Part shown: positions 31,630 to 42,097 of the stretch, piece after piece
Layout of the letters: every line of letters begins with the position of its first letter
Position numbering within the stretch: the first letter of the stretch is position 1
NCBI RefSeq assembly: GCF_020360975.1
Contig: NW_025408673.1
Coordinates: forward strand, 1-64,000
Reading direction: 5' to 3'
DNA: 64,000 nucleotides
DNA from: Hirsutella rhossiliensis
Lineage: Eukaryota; Ascomycota; Sordariomycetes; Hypocreales; Ophiocordycipitaceae
Translations under genes and position numbers: made by a program
The notes under the pieces: generated by a model
What the model was told of the DNA's origin: nothing
The model's database searches: none
Seen by the model: the letters and a program-made list of their open reading frames with translations, nothing else

Positions 31630-34379
31630 CTACCTCTGTGACTGTGACTGTGACTGTGAGGAAGGATCCGTCCGACGCGGCGGAGGGCGAGGCACGTAAG
31701 GAACGAATTTGTGACCGGCCTGCCTGCTAGTTTTGTATGGTGCCGTGTCCCTCTGATCCCCTAGCTGCTGGAAATGCTCCGTAGCCGTCTCGTGAGACTG
31801 TGCCGGCGGCTGTGCCCACATGAAGCCGTCGTGATGTGCCTGTGACGAGGGAGGCGGTTCTTGCCACTGTGACGGCGCCGGCGCCTGTACGTATACAGGC
31901 ACAATTGGTGTAGGCGGTGGCATCACATAGTATCCCTGTGACGGCGGCGCCGGCTGTGGAAGTGAGGGCATCGTCGTTTGGTATCCCTGTGACACCAGCG
32001 GCACCTGTGGAAGTGAGGGCACCTGTGATAACAGCACCGGCGTTGCTGCTGCTTGTGACTTGATGAAATCACCGATCTGCTGGGCAAGATCGTCAACCCG
32101 GCTGCTCACGGAAGCAAGTGTATTCGACCTCTTGTTCATGATAGTGGTGCCTGTGCCCTTCCTCTTCTTCTTTGCGTCTCTGGTGGCCGTGATACGAGCT
32201 CTGGGTTGGCTCTATGCTCCTCTTGCTCCCAAGCACTAAGGATCCGGCCCGTAGATGCCTCTAGTGGAGGATACCTCGCGTCTACTGTTTCCACGCCGGC
32301 GAGGCTGGACAACGTCAGGATCGGCTTCGTGGTCTGCATCGATATATTGCTGTTGTTCAGGCTGCTAGTAAATTAGTATAGTACTTATGGCTGGAGCAAG
32401 ATACTTACAGTCACGCCGTAAACCCGCCAGTGGTTATCAATAAGATGCAATGGTATAAGGGCGGCCGCGTCAGCCTGGATCAAATCGCGGATTGTATGCC
32501 GGCAGGGCAGCCCCCATTGCATCGTGAAAGCACCCGTACAAATCGTAGGCATGCCTCGATTATCGGCAAGCTCAGCCCGGCTAGCCTAACTTGCCTGAAG
32601 ATCTGTTTCATCGGCTGCCAGCCAATTTTTCGGTGCAGTGACTTCATAATCGTCTGCTTGGCCCATTCAACTCTAGCTCTTGCAAACTCGGATTGAAGCT
32701 TCTCGCGATGCTTCTTTTGCCGATGGGTAACGAGCCCTCTGATGTGCTCTTGTAGCTGATGGAGGTCAATGAAGCGGTTGCGTAATCGTGACTTCAACTC
32801 GTGATGTGCTCTCCACACGGGAAGTTACCGTAATGTTATAATTTCGGTACTGTTGGATAGCGTAGGTGGAAAACTGGGCACGCCATGGCCAGTAGGTTGT
32901 ACGGAGGTAATTAACGAGAGCTATAAGAGGAGCTATTTAGTAAAAGGTTAGAGTAGGAGGGTAGTTAGGGCTAGGTTACCTGGCTGATCCGAAGACTCTA
33001 TACAGAGTAGATCCCACTGATCTCTGCACTCCTCAGCCGTGCGAGCCCTAAAGACTGAAACCCAGGCATCACGGATACCGTCAGCTGTGTGCTCAAAAGT
33101 CCGCCTTGGAGCCGGGGTAGTATTGGGTTTCCATCGTCATCTTCACGATCATCTTGTTGCTCAACGCACTGATCTGCCAGTTGTGAGGCATGTTGAATCT
33201 GGTAATCAGTGGCACGGTCGATAGGTCGGTCCTCGTCAATGGCATTATCTGCCTGTATAGGGTCGTCGAGAGCGGCTGCTGCAGCGAGGCGAGTCTCCTG
33301 TTCTGGCCTATCTCCGCCAATCTCGGTGCCATCGAGGGATCCTTCCCACTTCTTCTTGATGTGAAGGATCACGTTCTTCATCATATGCCAAACGCACACT
33401 TGTTGTTGCGTTGATGGGAAGATAGAGTCAAGGGCGTTCTTCAGGGCGGTATCAAAGTCGGTAATCACAACGCCCGGGTCCGGAATATCAGCCTGCCGAC
33501 CAGCCTCACGCAACTGTGAGAGGATCCATTGGAACGCGCCTTCGTCTTCCTTGGCAGTGAGGCCAAAGCCTACACTGAAGCTCTTGTGTAGCCCTGTTGT
33601 GCCAATGATCTGTAGAAGCGGCATGTTAAAGCGGTTGACCTTATACGTATTATCCATGATAAGGAGCTCGGGGTTACGCTTCCAGTCAGCAATACAGTCA
33701 TCGTATGTCCAGAAAACCTCCAAACCTTCCCATTAGGGCCACGGTCAACTGCATAGTAGCTGATTTCCCTTTGCTTTAGCATCTTTGAGTACATCGAGGA
33801 AGGCTTGTGTAGATGTAGAGGCGCCGTAACGGAAGGCACGAAGTTGCAGCTGGATGAAGTGTATATCAGAATCGGTAATAAGGAGCTCAGGATATTCCTG
33901 TCGGATAGCATCCACGATATCCCTGCTCTTGTTATTGACGTTCTTGCTAAGCCCTCGACGAGGCTATGAAGACGCTCGATGCCGAATTTGCGTTGGCTTC
34001 GTTGACGGACGATGGGGTTAGCAATTGGCTCAAATAGAGGTTCGTGGTTATGAGAGCCGTGCTTGATGGTGACTTTGAATGCATTGCAACGTCGGTAGAA
34101 GCGGATGTAACAGCGAAAGTCACATCCCGACTTCTTGGATGACGTCTTGTATATACCCTCTGCCTCGTCCCAGGGTTTATACTGACCACTGTATTCACAG
34201 CGGATATTGGCTTCCTTGCGCCTAGGCTTGCCGGTATTCTTGCTATTTGCAACGACTACGACGTAGCCAAGGAGCTCTTGCGTAGCTTTGAGTGTTTCAA
34301 GCGCCTCATCATACGTATCGAAAGACATCTCCGTGATAGCCTCGGTGCTACTGTTGGTATTGCTTTCGGTCGAATTCAT
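31630..34379 (-). pseudogene. MULE transposase (FAR1/MuDR type), frameshifted
   Basis: From the start at 34,379 the first about 140 residues form a FAR1/WRKY-like DNA-binding region (GCDFRCYIRFYRR, then KHGSHNHEP). Next comes the DDE core (33,723-32,998) with LLIMDNTYK, GVVITDFDTALKNAL and CVWHMMKN. A C-terminal region follows: HHELKSRLRNRFIDLHQLQE, a CTGAFTMQWGLPCRHT zinc/SWIM-like segment in another frame near 32,520, and a Gln/Pro-rich tail ending at 31,630. Breaks near 33,950, 33,722, 33,130 and 32,560 behave like one-base losses. A 47-bp intron (32,933-32,979, GTAACC...TAG) and a second short one near 32,365-32,410 are likely. Either a decayed gene or one damaged by consensus errors. Confidence 0.85.
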
Positions 34380-34547
34380 CGGGACGATTGACTAGACGTG
34401 ACTATTGCGGTAGGCGGCGGCGGCGTTGCTGTTGTGTTGAGTCAAGTGGTGATAGCTTCAATTGTTGATGATTGCGAAAATGCAGATGGCGGCCAAAAAG
34501 GCAGGTGGCTGGGCGGGTGGGCGGCGGCGATGGTCACGGCAAGCCAG

Positions 34548-34653
34548 GGCGTTGGGAAAGCGCGCGCCAAATTTTGGTGGCGGGGTCTTCTTCCAAATGG
34601 GGCTTAGGTCGGGAGTGTATGTTTGAAAATCAGGAGTGTATGTTTGATTACTC
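34548..34653. repeat. MULE right terminal inverted repeat (106 bp)
   Basis: Inverted copy of 31,135-31,240, followed by the duplicated GTCATAAAC. Confidence 0.95.
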
Positions 34654-34662
34654 GTCATAAAC

Positions 34663-35641
34663 GGAAAGTGAAGAGACTGCCTGCCTATCCAGGCTAGCGT
34701 GACGAGACTTGGGGCCGGGCCGCAAGCAATGGGAGAATAGTCAGCTGAGCACGGTCAGCTTTGCTGCGTCTCTCGATGGCTTATATCCCGGTAGATTCGA
34801 TTCAGGGCCTGCTTCTGGAGTAGATGAGCATCATGGCCTTGGCCTGTATTACGTTGATCTTGCTGCACGTCCATGTCTGACGCTTAGGAGAAAAGCCAGA
34901 GGCAAAATGAAACCGGCTTCGAGGCATTATAGAAGCAAGGCTCCCTCACTCAAGAGGCATGTTTCAAGATGTAAGCTCATGGTATTCGTTCCCCACTCCA
35001 CTCATACTCAAAGGTTCTAGAATAGGCTCTGAGGGCGCTTGTCCACGTCTGTGGGATGACTTACATGTTTGTATCTAGTCCCCTATGCTAGCTGGTGCAA
35101 CCCAGCATCGGGACTGGTCTTGTATTCCATGCAGTCAGCTCCCATAAAGGATGTCCATCCTGCCAACTAGGTCAATAGCGGCCTTCTCAGGCTACGTGGG
35201 CATGGCTAGGAGCTGTCCGGCGCGCGCAATCGCGGTCTGGACCCGGGCGAGAAGATCTAGGCACCAATCAACCTAATCTGTATAGACGTGGGGTTGGATC
35301 TAGATCTGCCCACGGTCAGCACGGTTCCTTCATGTCTGGGTTTGCCGTGATAACCGGACCAGGCTACCATGCATAAATTGTGTCAAGGTGCGCAGTGAGT
35401 CTCGGCCCTTCTTGCATGTTGGGACATCAGCTGCAGAGAACATCGACCTCGACTTGAGGTGTTTACGACTTGCTGTCCGCGGAGGTGTCGTTTATAAAAG
35501 CTCAATGGTTTCTCCCCGGCCTTGCTCGAATTCGGGTACAGCGTCATCCAGCTCCTCAGTAATCTTTCAAGAGTTCACGATACAGCCAACCTGTCAAGCC
35601 GCACCGACCTCCTGGCCAAAACGCTCCCACCCGACGCAAAC
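34663..35641. other. Intergenic, no supported gene
   Basis: Short frames only. The last few hundred bases are the upstream region of the DUF4360 gene. A CT-rich stretch precedes its start codon (about 35,610-35,640), common in fungal promoters. Confidence 0.5.
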
Positions 35642-36387
35642 ATGCAGTTCCCAATCCTCTTAGCCCTCTTCTTTGGCTTCGTCGCAGCCGCCCCTCGAGC
35701 CAGCGACCTAGCTGCCCCAGAGAAGGTCAAGATCAGGGGAGTCAGCCTCCTGGGAACCGGATGCCCGGCTGGCACCGCCGACGTTCAGGTCGACGCCACT
35801 GGCTCTCTCTTTGAAGCCACCTTTTCGGCGTACGAAGTCGAGACTGGCCCACACACCTTTCCTTCCGACTGGCGCAAAAACTGCAAGTTGACCCTGAATA
35901 TGGAGTTCAGCTCTGGGTTCCAGTATGTCGCATGTCCGGCTTTCTAGCTCAATTACACATTTATCCTAACTCGAGTTTAGATTCTCCATTGTAGAAACCG
36001 ACATGATCGGCTTCGCGGAGATTCCCGCCGGCGTCAGGGGCCAGTGTATAAACACCTTCTCCTTTACTGGTAACGGCGCAGAGCACGTCGACTACGCCAT
36101 CAAATTGGCTGGAAAATACAGCGGTCGTTTTGATTTACAATCGCGCCCTGGTCTCTATTCTTGGTCGCCATGCGGCGGCAGCACGGCAATTTTAAACATG
36201 AACACGGCTTGCAACATTAGCCCGACGGATCTGCCTGCCCTCATTGCTGTAAGCTCCGATGTCCCTTGCCCCATTTCCCACAATTTGACACAATGGGACA
36301 ATGCTAAGGGCTTCTTAGGTTGACCACATCAGCGGCAAGCTGACCGTCAAGTTCGCCGTTGAGTGGAGACGCTGCCCCAAGGTATAA
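35642..36387 (+). CDS. Secreted DUF4360-family protein (three exons)
   Basis: The start at 35,642 gives a clear signal peptide (MQFPILLALFFGFVAAAPRA). Exons are 35,642-35,922, 35,981-36,248 and 36,319-36,387. Intron 1 has GTATGT...CTAAC...TTTAG, intron 2 has GTAAGC...GCTAAG...CTTAG; splicing restores one frame of 205 residues, the usual size of the family. DUF4360 hallmarks are visible: GTGCPAGTADV soon after the signal peptide, SDWRKNCKLTLNMEFSSGFQ across the middle, and a C-terminal DHISGKLTVKFAVEWRRCPK. The function of DUF4360 is unknown; members are small secreted, cysteine-containing fungal and bacterial proteins. Reading through without splicing gives false stops, so the intron model matters. 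An upstream ATG at 35,522 would bury the signal peptide and is rejected. Confidence 0.9.
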
Positions 36388-36859
36388 GTGGCATCATCTT
36401 GCATTGCCCCTCTTGCTACGTTCCCGCCAGGGCTGAAAGCTTCAGGGCGGCCCCAGTACGTCCTAAATCGAAATTTCGGTTTTGAGCTTTTAGTTTGGGA
36501 CGAGGTCTGTTCCAGTCTCTATGTTTACCTCGGTGATTGCACATTTACATATCACGTTCTTTTATGCACTGCCATGTCGTCGTTTACTTTGCCGTCATTT
36601 TGCTCTTGTTCACCACTCCTACTAACAAAGCGCCATGCGCATTTGATCATCAAAAAGTTGCGCCTCTAGTCCCCGCCGTGCGTCATAATCATTGTTTTCA
36701 GGCCCTTCCTTCAGCCACCTAGAAATCTATGAGTAATAACATGTCTAACATTGGCCCCGCCGCCTGTCAATTATGAAAATCGAGCGTCATAACAAGATAG
36801 AGAGCCGCGGCGCCAGCCAGGCCCAGCCCCACGCCGAATAGACAATACGACACTGCCTA
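36388..36859. other. Convergent 3' intergenic region
   Basis: Lies between the 3' ends of the DUF4360 gene (plus) and the helicase gene (minus) and should hold both polyadenylation regions. No gene seen. Confidence 0.5.
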
Positions 36860-38794
36860 TTACTCTTGCCCGCCCCCGTGCCTGACACGCCCGCCACCGC
36901 CCTGAGTCCGTCCCGGCTTGGGCCGGTCGGGCACAGTGTTCAAGCCCTTGGTGCCCCTGAGGCCCATTTTGCCCACCGTGCTCTTGGCAATAGGCGGAAT
37001 GTCGGGAGTCCCAAGCCCGTCGCGCGCAAACACGTTGCCTTGGCTGACCAGCTCCTCTTTGTCCCATTTGAGGGCCTTGAGGTGGTTCTTGTAGTAGCCA
37101 AGCCAAGCCTTGTAAATGTTTGCCTGGTCGTCCTCATCCATGGCCTCGACGACGCTGTACACATCGGCGGCGGAAGAGAGATCGGCGTTGTGTGGAACAA
37201 GGGTGATTTTCTTCAAGGTCCACTTTGGGAACCACGCCTCGGCTTCGCAGACGATGAAAATGCCGCGACCTTCGGCGTCAGCGCGAGCCGTGCGGCCGAG
37301 GCGATGGATGTAGCTTTGCTCATCCGAGGGGATTCCGACCTGGAAGACGGTGGTGACGCCGGGAAAGTCCATGCCCCGAGCGACAACGTCGGTGGCGACA
37401 AGAATGGCAGCTTTGGCCTCGCGGTAGTCGTTAGTGACCTTTGTGCGCTTGGTCTGGGAGATGCGACTATGGAGGGTGGAGACGGGAGGCAGGCTGGGCA
37501 GCATCGACAGAATGTGGCCGTAGAGCCCGGCCTGGGCAGCTGTTGGGGCAAAGACGATGGCTTTGAAATCCTGGTGCCTGGCAGCCTCTTCACGGATGCT
37601 GCCGACCATGGCCGGGGCGAGGGAGGAGAAGGTGGGGACCGTGACGAGAAACTGTGGGACGCGTTCGTGGGTGTTGACCTCGCCGGCAGGAATGGTCGAG
37701 ATGAACTTGTAGCCCAGGGACAAGACGAGGCCGGCAACTTGATTGACGTGGGGTGCGATGGTGGCGGAGAAGAGCATACTTTGCCTGTTGACGTGATTCC
37801 TGTCGGGCAAATGGCGGACGATATCTCTCAGGGCCGGCATGAAGCCCATGTCGAGCAGGCGATCAGCCTCGTCGAGGACCAGTGTCTCCAAGTGGCGGAA
37901 GGCATAGAGGATGTTTGGGTTGGACATGTGGTCGATGAGCCGGCCGGGGGTGGCGATGAGGACATCGCAGCCACCGAGAATCTGCTTCTCCTCCTTGTCC
38001 TTATTGGTGCCCCCGATTGCGATGCGGACGCGATATCTAGGCAGTCTTTGGAGCAGATTGGTAGCCTCCTGGGCGATCTGCATGGCGAGCTCGCGCGTGG
38101 GCGAGATGACGAGTAGTGAGATGCCGGCGTCGCGTCCGCGGTTCTGGGAGATGATGGTCTGCAGGGCGGGGAGCAGGAAGGCGAGCGTCTTGCCGGTTCC
38201 CGTCTTAGCCTGAACAAGACAGTCGATCCGGTTGGGCGGCAGTAGTTCCCACAGAGTGGCGGCCTGGACGGGCATCATGTGGTCAAACTTGAGATCGTCG
38301 GTGATGGTGCTGACAATCATGGGGTGGACGAGGTTCTGGCCGGCAAGCTCGGCGAACCGGGGAGTATCGAGCGGGACAGCCTCAGTGCGAGGCGGGCGCG
38401 AGTCGGCTGGCGGACGCGCGCGGGCTTCGTGCGGCGGCGTGTCGAAGCCGCGGCTCGGCGGCGACGCCTCATTCGGATTCTTGGGTCCTCGATGGCGTCG
38501 CTGGCCGCCGCCACGACGACGGTCGGACCGTCGGCCTTGGGGCTTGTCGCTCATGGGAGCGAAGGGCTGAGGAAGAGCTGCAACGTCGATTTCTCTCGGG
38601 CGTGAGGTGGCCGAGATGAGGTGGCGAGTGAGGCTTTTTGGGTGACGCGAGACGAAACTTGGGCAGGAGGTCGCGTGGTGAAATTTTCCCAATTTGGGAA
38701 TGTCATCTGGCCAATCAGGTGGCCTTTGGCGCTGTGGGGCCACTGGAGCTGGAGACTGCAGGCCAGGCTCCACCAACAAAAGCGCATTAGACAA
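36860..38794 (-). CDS. MSS116: DEAD-box ATP-dependent RNA helicase, Mss116 type
   Basis: One uninterrupted frame of 644 residues. Helicase motifs in order: Q-motif region MMPVQAATLWELL (about 173-185), Walker A AKTGTGKT (196-203), PTRELA (232-237), TPGR (282-285), DEAD (308-311), SAT (343-345), VATDVVARGMD (466-476) and HRLGRTAR (497-504). The tail is Gly/Arg-rich. Close resemblance of the Q-motif and Walker A context to yeast Mss116 and Neurospora CYT-19 suggests a mitochondrial group I/II intron splicing and RNA-remodelling helicase; this assignment is by recall. The N-terminus is uncertain: Met-81 (MSDKPQGRRSDRR) is an alternative start, but the longer form, basic in residues 50-66, is more compatible with mitochondrial import. 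It is the first intact housekeeping-type gene from the telomere. Confidence 0.92.
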   Translation of the reverse strand: MSNALLLVEPGLQSPAPVAPQRQRPPDWPDDIPKLGKFHHATSCPSFVSRHPKSLTRHLISATSRPREIDVAALPQPFAPMSDKPQGRRSDRRRGGGQRRHRGPKNPNEASPPSRGFDTPPHEARARPPADSRPPRTEAVPLDTPRFAELAGQNLVHPMIVSTITDDLKFDHMMPVQAATLWELLPPNRIDCLVQAKTGTGKTLAFLLPALQTIISQNRGRDAGISLLVISPTRELAMQIAQEATNLLQRLPRYRVRIAIGGTNKDKEEKQILGGCDVLIATPGRLIDHMSNPNILYAFRHLETLVLDEADRLLDMGFMPALRDIVRHLPDRNHVNRQSMLFSATIAPHVNQVAGLVLSLGYKFISTIPAGEVNTHERVPQFLVTVPTFSSLAPAMVGSIREEAARHQDFKAIVFAPTAAQAGLYGHILSMLPSLPPVSTLHSRISQTKRTKVTNDYREAKAAILVATDVVARGMDFPGVTTVFQVGIPSDEQSYIHRLGRTARADAEGRGIFIVCEAEAWFPKWTLKKITLVPHNADLSSAADVYSVVEAMDEDDQANIYKAWLGYYKNHLKALKWDKEELVSQGNVFARDGLGTPDIPPIAKSTVGKMGLRGTKGLNTVPDRPKPGRTQGGGGRVRHGGGQE

Positions 38795-38985
38795 CAGGAA
38801 TCATCGTCGAGTCAAAGTCGGGCGGGTCCATCTACGCAAAGAACACGCAGCTTACTTTTCTCTTGCTCTTCAACTTTATGTCTGACGGCGCAGCTGTGCC
38901 GTGCTCATTCATCCACGCCTGTCTTTTGCATTACGCCGCTAGTTTACAGCTGTAGTAGAACAAGCCCCCCTCGATTGAGTGAAAC

Positions 38986-39884
38986 GAGTATTACTATTTG
39001 TACAAAAACATATCGCTATTCGTACAAAGGCTCCATTTATAAGATACGTACCAGCACCAGCCCGCCCCGCCTATTTATACCGCCCGCATGGCAGGTAGCG
39101 GTACCGCCCAAACGCCCGCGCCACCGCCCGCCCACACTACACACATAAGACCCTACCTACATTCCACACACACGCATATATATATTAGAGTATTGCTATT
39201 TACACACTAGCATATTGCTGTTTGCACACTTTCCCCATTTTTAAGATACGTACTAACGCCAGTCCGCCCCGCCTATTTATGCCGCGCGCGCCTGGCAAGT
39301 ACCCGTACCGCCCAAATGCCCGCGCCCGCGCCCGCCTATATAAACACACATACTAAATTTGAAGCTATCACCAACGCCGCAATCGATAAACTTAGCCGCA
39401 GCCCGCGGTCTCTTATAGCGTTATAATAAGGATCGTTAGCCCGAGGAAATATAAGGGGAAGTGGATTAAGAGGAGGACGCGGCAGGAGGGGCGCGCCGCC
39501 GGCTTCGTCAGGACAGCCGGCTTCTTCAGGCGTTAGAGGGATCGTTGAGTGGGATGCAATTGAGGCGCCGCCGCCGCCGCCGCCCACACAGCCGTAAGGG
39601 CAAGGAGGAGCCGGATCAATTAACGGGCCGATTATTGCAACTTCTAGCTCAAGGCCCGGAAATGCGTTATTTGAGCGAATTGAGAGGCATGCGTTATATG
39701 GCCTTTATTGCCTCTTGTGTGTGTATGTGTGTGTGGGCGGGCGGGGGCGCGGGCGTTTGGGCGGTACCGCTACCTGCCATGCGGGCGCGGTACAAATAGG
39801 CGGGGCAGGCTGCTGTTAGTACGTATCTTAAGAATGGGGCCTTTGTACGAATAGCGATGTGTCTTTGTATAAATAGTAATACTC
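38986..39884. mobile_element. Foldback/MITE-like element with about 165-bp inverted ends
   Basis: About 165 bp at the left (38,986-39,150) recur inverted at the right (about 39,720-39,884): both have the outer AGTATTACTATTTRTAC, then CGCTATTCGTACAAAGG, AAGATACGTACY, CCGCCCAAACGCCCGCGC. A third, more diverged copy lies in direct orientation at 39,188-39,353. The interior (39,360-39,720) holds only a small minus-strand frame (39,336-39,587) with no recognised domain. No clear TSD: GAAAC precedes the left end and occurs 4 bp past the right end. Non-autonomous DNA element is the best reading. Confidence 0.65.
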
Positions 39885-39918
39885 TATTGAAACCCCCACT
39901 ATGGAAGAAAAAAAATTA

Positions 39919-39963
39919 CACAAGGCATCTTGGCACAAGGCATCTTGGCACAAGGCATCTTGG
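39919..39963. repeat. Tandem repeat, 3 x 15 bp
   Basis: CACAAGGCATCTTGG three times without mismatch. Confidence 0.95.
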
Positions 39964-40271
39964 CCGGCTTGCAGCCTGTGACTTTTAGTTAGGATATCTC
40001 GCTAGCCCCGGGACTGTTTCATACGGCTTCATGATCAGGAATGCCGTGTAACTGAACGAACAGTTTTTGTTACTACTCAATGAACAGTACCCGCTACCGT
40101 GTTTTTTTTTTTCAATTGTCCTGCTTGATCCACTTACACAACGTCAAATAAACACATAATCTTGTTTCATCCCTGAACCCACGGAGAGAGCCGGCAATGC
40201 CGTCTCTAGTTGCTAAGGTCATCGGGAAACATCATCGTTTACCGGAGGATAGCCGCAGCGGAAATTTCAAC
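39964..40271. other. Intergenic, no supported gene
   Basis: No coding or repeat signal beyond a short poly-T run near 40,103. Ends at the TSD of the transposon that starts at 40,278. Confidence 0.5.
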
Positions 40272-40277
40272 CAGTAG

Positions 40278-40310
40278 TACGGTGGGCGATAGGGGTCACT
40301 GTTGCAAAAC
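40278..40310. repeat. Left terminal inverted repeat (33 bp)
   Basis: Starts TACGGTGGGC; preceded by TSD CAGTAG. Three mismatches to the right end. Confidence 0.88.
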
Positions 40311-40601
40311 TCCCTGTCATTTTCTTTTGGGTTTAGGCGCCCAGCCCCCTGGTCATCCGTATACTTCAGGTCAGCATGAGAGTATGTACTGCGGACTAGC
40401 AGCGGGCCCGCACGGTCATCCTTCTGCCAGTCTAATTGCCAGTTTGCCGCACCAGTCGTAAAATGGTATCCGGCTCGCAAACCACTTACACACGTATGGA
40501 TGCGCATGATGCTATACCCAAAATTCGTTCCTGAAAAGCTGATCGATATTTTTCCAAGTGAAATCGAGCGAGCGGCGCGGTGTTTTCGCCAAACAACTTT
40601 A

Positions 40602-40643
40602 CTTTGGTATTGTCGCGGCCCGAAGACAGCGACAATACCAAAG
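40602..40643. repeat. Perfect 15-bp inverted repeat (hairpin)
   Basis: Arms CTTTGGTATTGTCGC (40,602-40,616) and its exact complement (40,629-40,643) around a 12-base loop, in the subterminal region of the 40,278-45,894 element. It could be a transposase-binding palindrome or an RNA structure. Confidence 0.85.
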
Positions 40644-41078
40644 ACAAAGACGGCGAATATCGCCAAGTCCCTCCCTGGATGGCGCTGGGAACTTGTGAAA
40701 GCCGGGCCCTACAGACAAAGAATGCAAATACACACGAGAGTTTGAGGTCTTCTGCTATACGGTGCCGAGTTGAAACTTTGGACTTTAATGTTTCCACTTC
40801 CTCCTGGCCACCACAGCTGTGTTCAGTTTTCATCCTAACGTTCATAGGAGTAACTGGGACGAGGAGCGGCGCCATGAGGCAGCAGAGGATTACCGCAGTA
40901 ATCCCGCTACTGGTCAGCACCGGACTAGCGTTGAAGTCTTTGCTAAGCCTGGCGATCTTCATTCGCCATGGCAAGGGATATTGTTCTGTAACTATTCTGC
41001 TTATATTAAAATCCCGTTTCCGAGTCCGATCCTATTTGTCCTCCTTTCCCTGGTTCTACCTCTTCTCCTCAACCGAAA

Positions 41079-41888
41079 TGGGCCCTCCACAGATTCCCCC
41101 TGGGCATGTCTACTGCGTCCAAGCCGGACAGAAGCACTATGACCTCTTCACTACCATATACGTTGGCGCGAACTATTGCGGCCGTTGCGGCTTGGCCAAC
41201 CCCTTTCGGCCGCAGCGTCGGGCCAGGTCTAAAACTCCGGCACTTCCTGGCCCATATGATGAGGTGGTCGAGGTCGAGGACTCTCCGCCACGGCCAGTCA
41301 GTCCAGCAAGTCAGCTGCTGCGTGACAGACTGAAACCAGTGTCATCCATCGGCGTTGGACACGCCGCCCAACTACTCCCCAATGAAGTTGCTGGTACCGG
41401 TGCGATGAATACACGGGCACGCATACCTCCCTTCGAGGCGTCAAGCAATCCCCAGTTCATGACCGTCGCATCAACGGCCAGTCGAGCCATTCAAAACTCC
41501 AAAGGCAGCACCAGGAAGCCTGCGAGGCAACGAACTGGCTACCAGTGGGTCCATGTAAGCCTGCTGCTTGTGAGTTTGGAGACCAGGTACTTCAACGGGC
41601 TTGCAGTGGAGGTTCCAGAGACGGTGCTGCCTCTGAAGGATACGGTGATCAAGTTTCTCGGCAGATCTACTGACTTGGCCTCGTTCACCGAGACTTTATT
41701 CGATCACCTCCGTCCGCTTCCGCCCACGATCGATCCTGCCAATAAAGATCTATCGCACAGGGTGTAGAGCAGCAGCAAGCATGAAGATCAGGAAGTGGAA
41801 GAACTCTTGATTTAGCTATCTAGAGGGGAAAAGGAGCAACATCTTTATAGATGACATAAAGGAGTGGCTGGGAGATGCTAGAAGCATC
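41079..41888 (+). pseudogene. Accessory gene A of the transposon, unknown function
   Basis: The likely start is 41,079 (MGPPQIPPGHVYCVQAGQ), although the frame is open further upstream. The N-terminus has a small cysteine cluster (VYC, then NYCGRCG) suggestive of a zinc-binding knuckle. A Pro-rich middle follows (VEVEDSPPRPVSPASQLLRD), then a conserved-looking C-terminal part (VPETVLPLKDTVIKFLGR). A TAG stop at 41,765-41,767 is followed, after a frame change, by NIFIDDIKEWLGDARSI and a stop near 41,888, which reads like the original C-terminus. The TAG could derive from CAG. No known family recognised. Its place between the inverted ends makes it cargo or a transposition accessory factor. Confidence 0.5.
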
Positions 41889-42097
41889 TGATCATATAGT
41901 GTAGGTGCCTATAACGTGTGCATAATGTTGATGGTTGGTGTGGCTGTTTGGCATAGTGTAGATGGTAGGGGTTAGCCTGTTGGAGGCTGATATCCTGTGT
42001 GTGACAAGATCTCTGGAACATTTCTTACGCTTCGACCTTCTCTGGCAAGAAAATCGTTACCGTTCCAAACACCGACAAGTACACGACACCGTCAAGC

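Larger units (their letters stand above)
31135..34653 (-). mobile_element. Mutator-like element (MULE), 3,519 bp
   Basis: Terminal inverted repeats of 106 bp (31,135-31,240 and 34,548-34,653), nearly identical (one 2-base difference noticed), flanked by a perfect 9-bp duplication GTCATAAAC (31,126-31,134 and 34,654-34,662). A 9-bp TSD is characteristic of Mutator elements. Each repeat contains a tandem duplication of TCAAACATACACTCC near its outer end. The minus-strand interior encodes a MULE-type transposase in several broken frames. There is no RIP signature, as expected for a sequence that was single-copy when RIP acted. Confidence 0.95.

Noticed and set aside
35522..35947. A 141-codon frame as the DUF4360 gene
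   Set aside because: It starts upstream of the real signal peptide and runs into intron 1; the three-exon model from 35,642 recovers the whole domain.
36866..38116. A 416-codon plus-strand frame
   Set aside because: It lies wholly antisense to the helicase gene and reads as a codon shadow: Gly/Val/Asp-rich, no motif, no splice structure.
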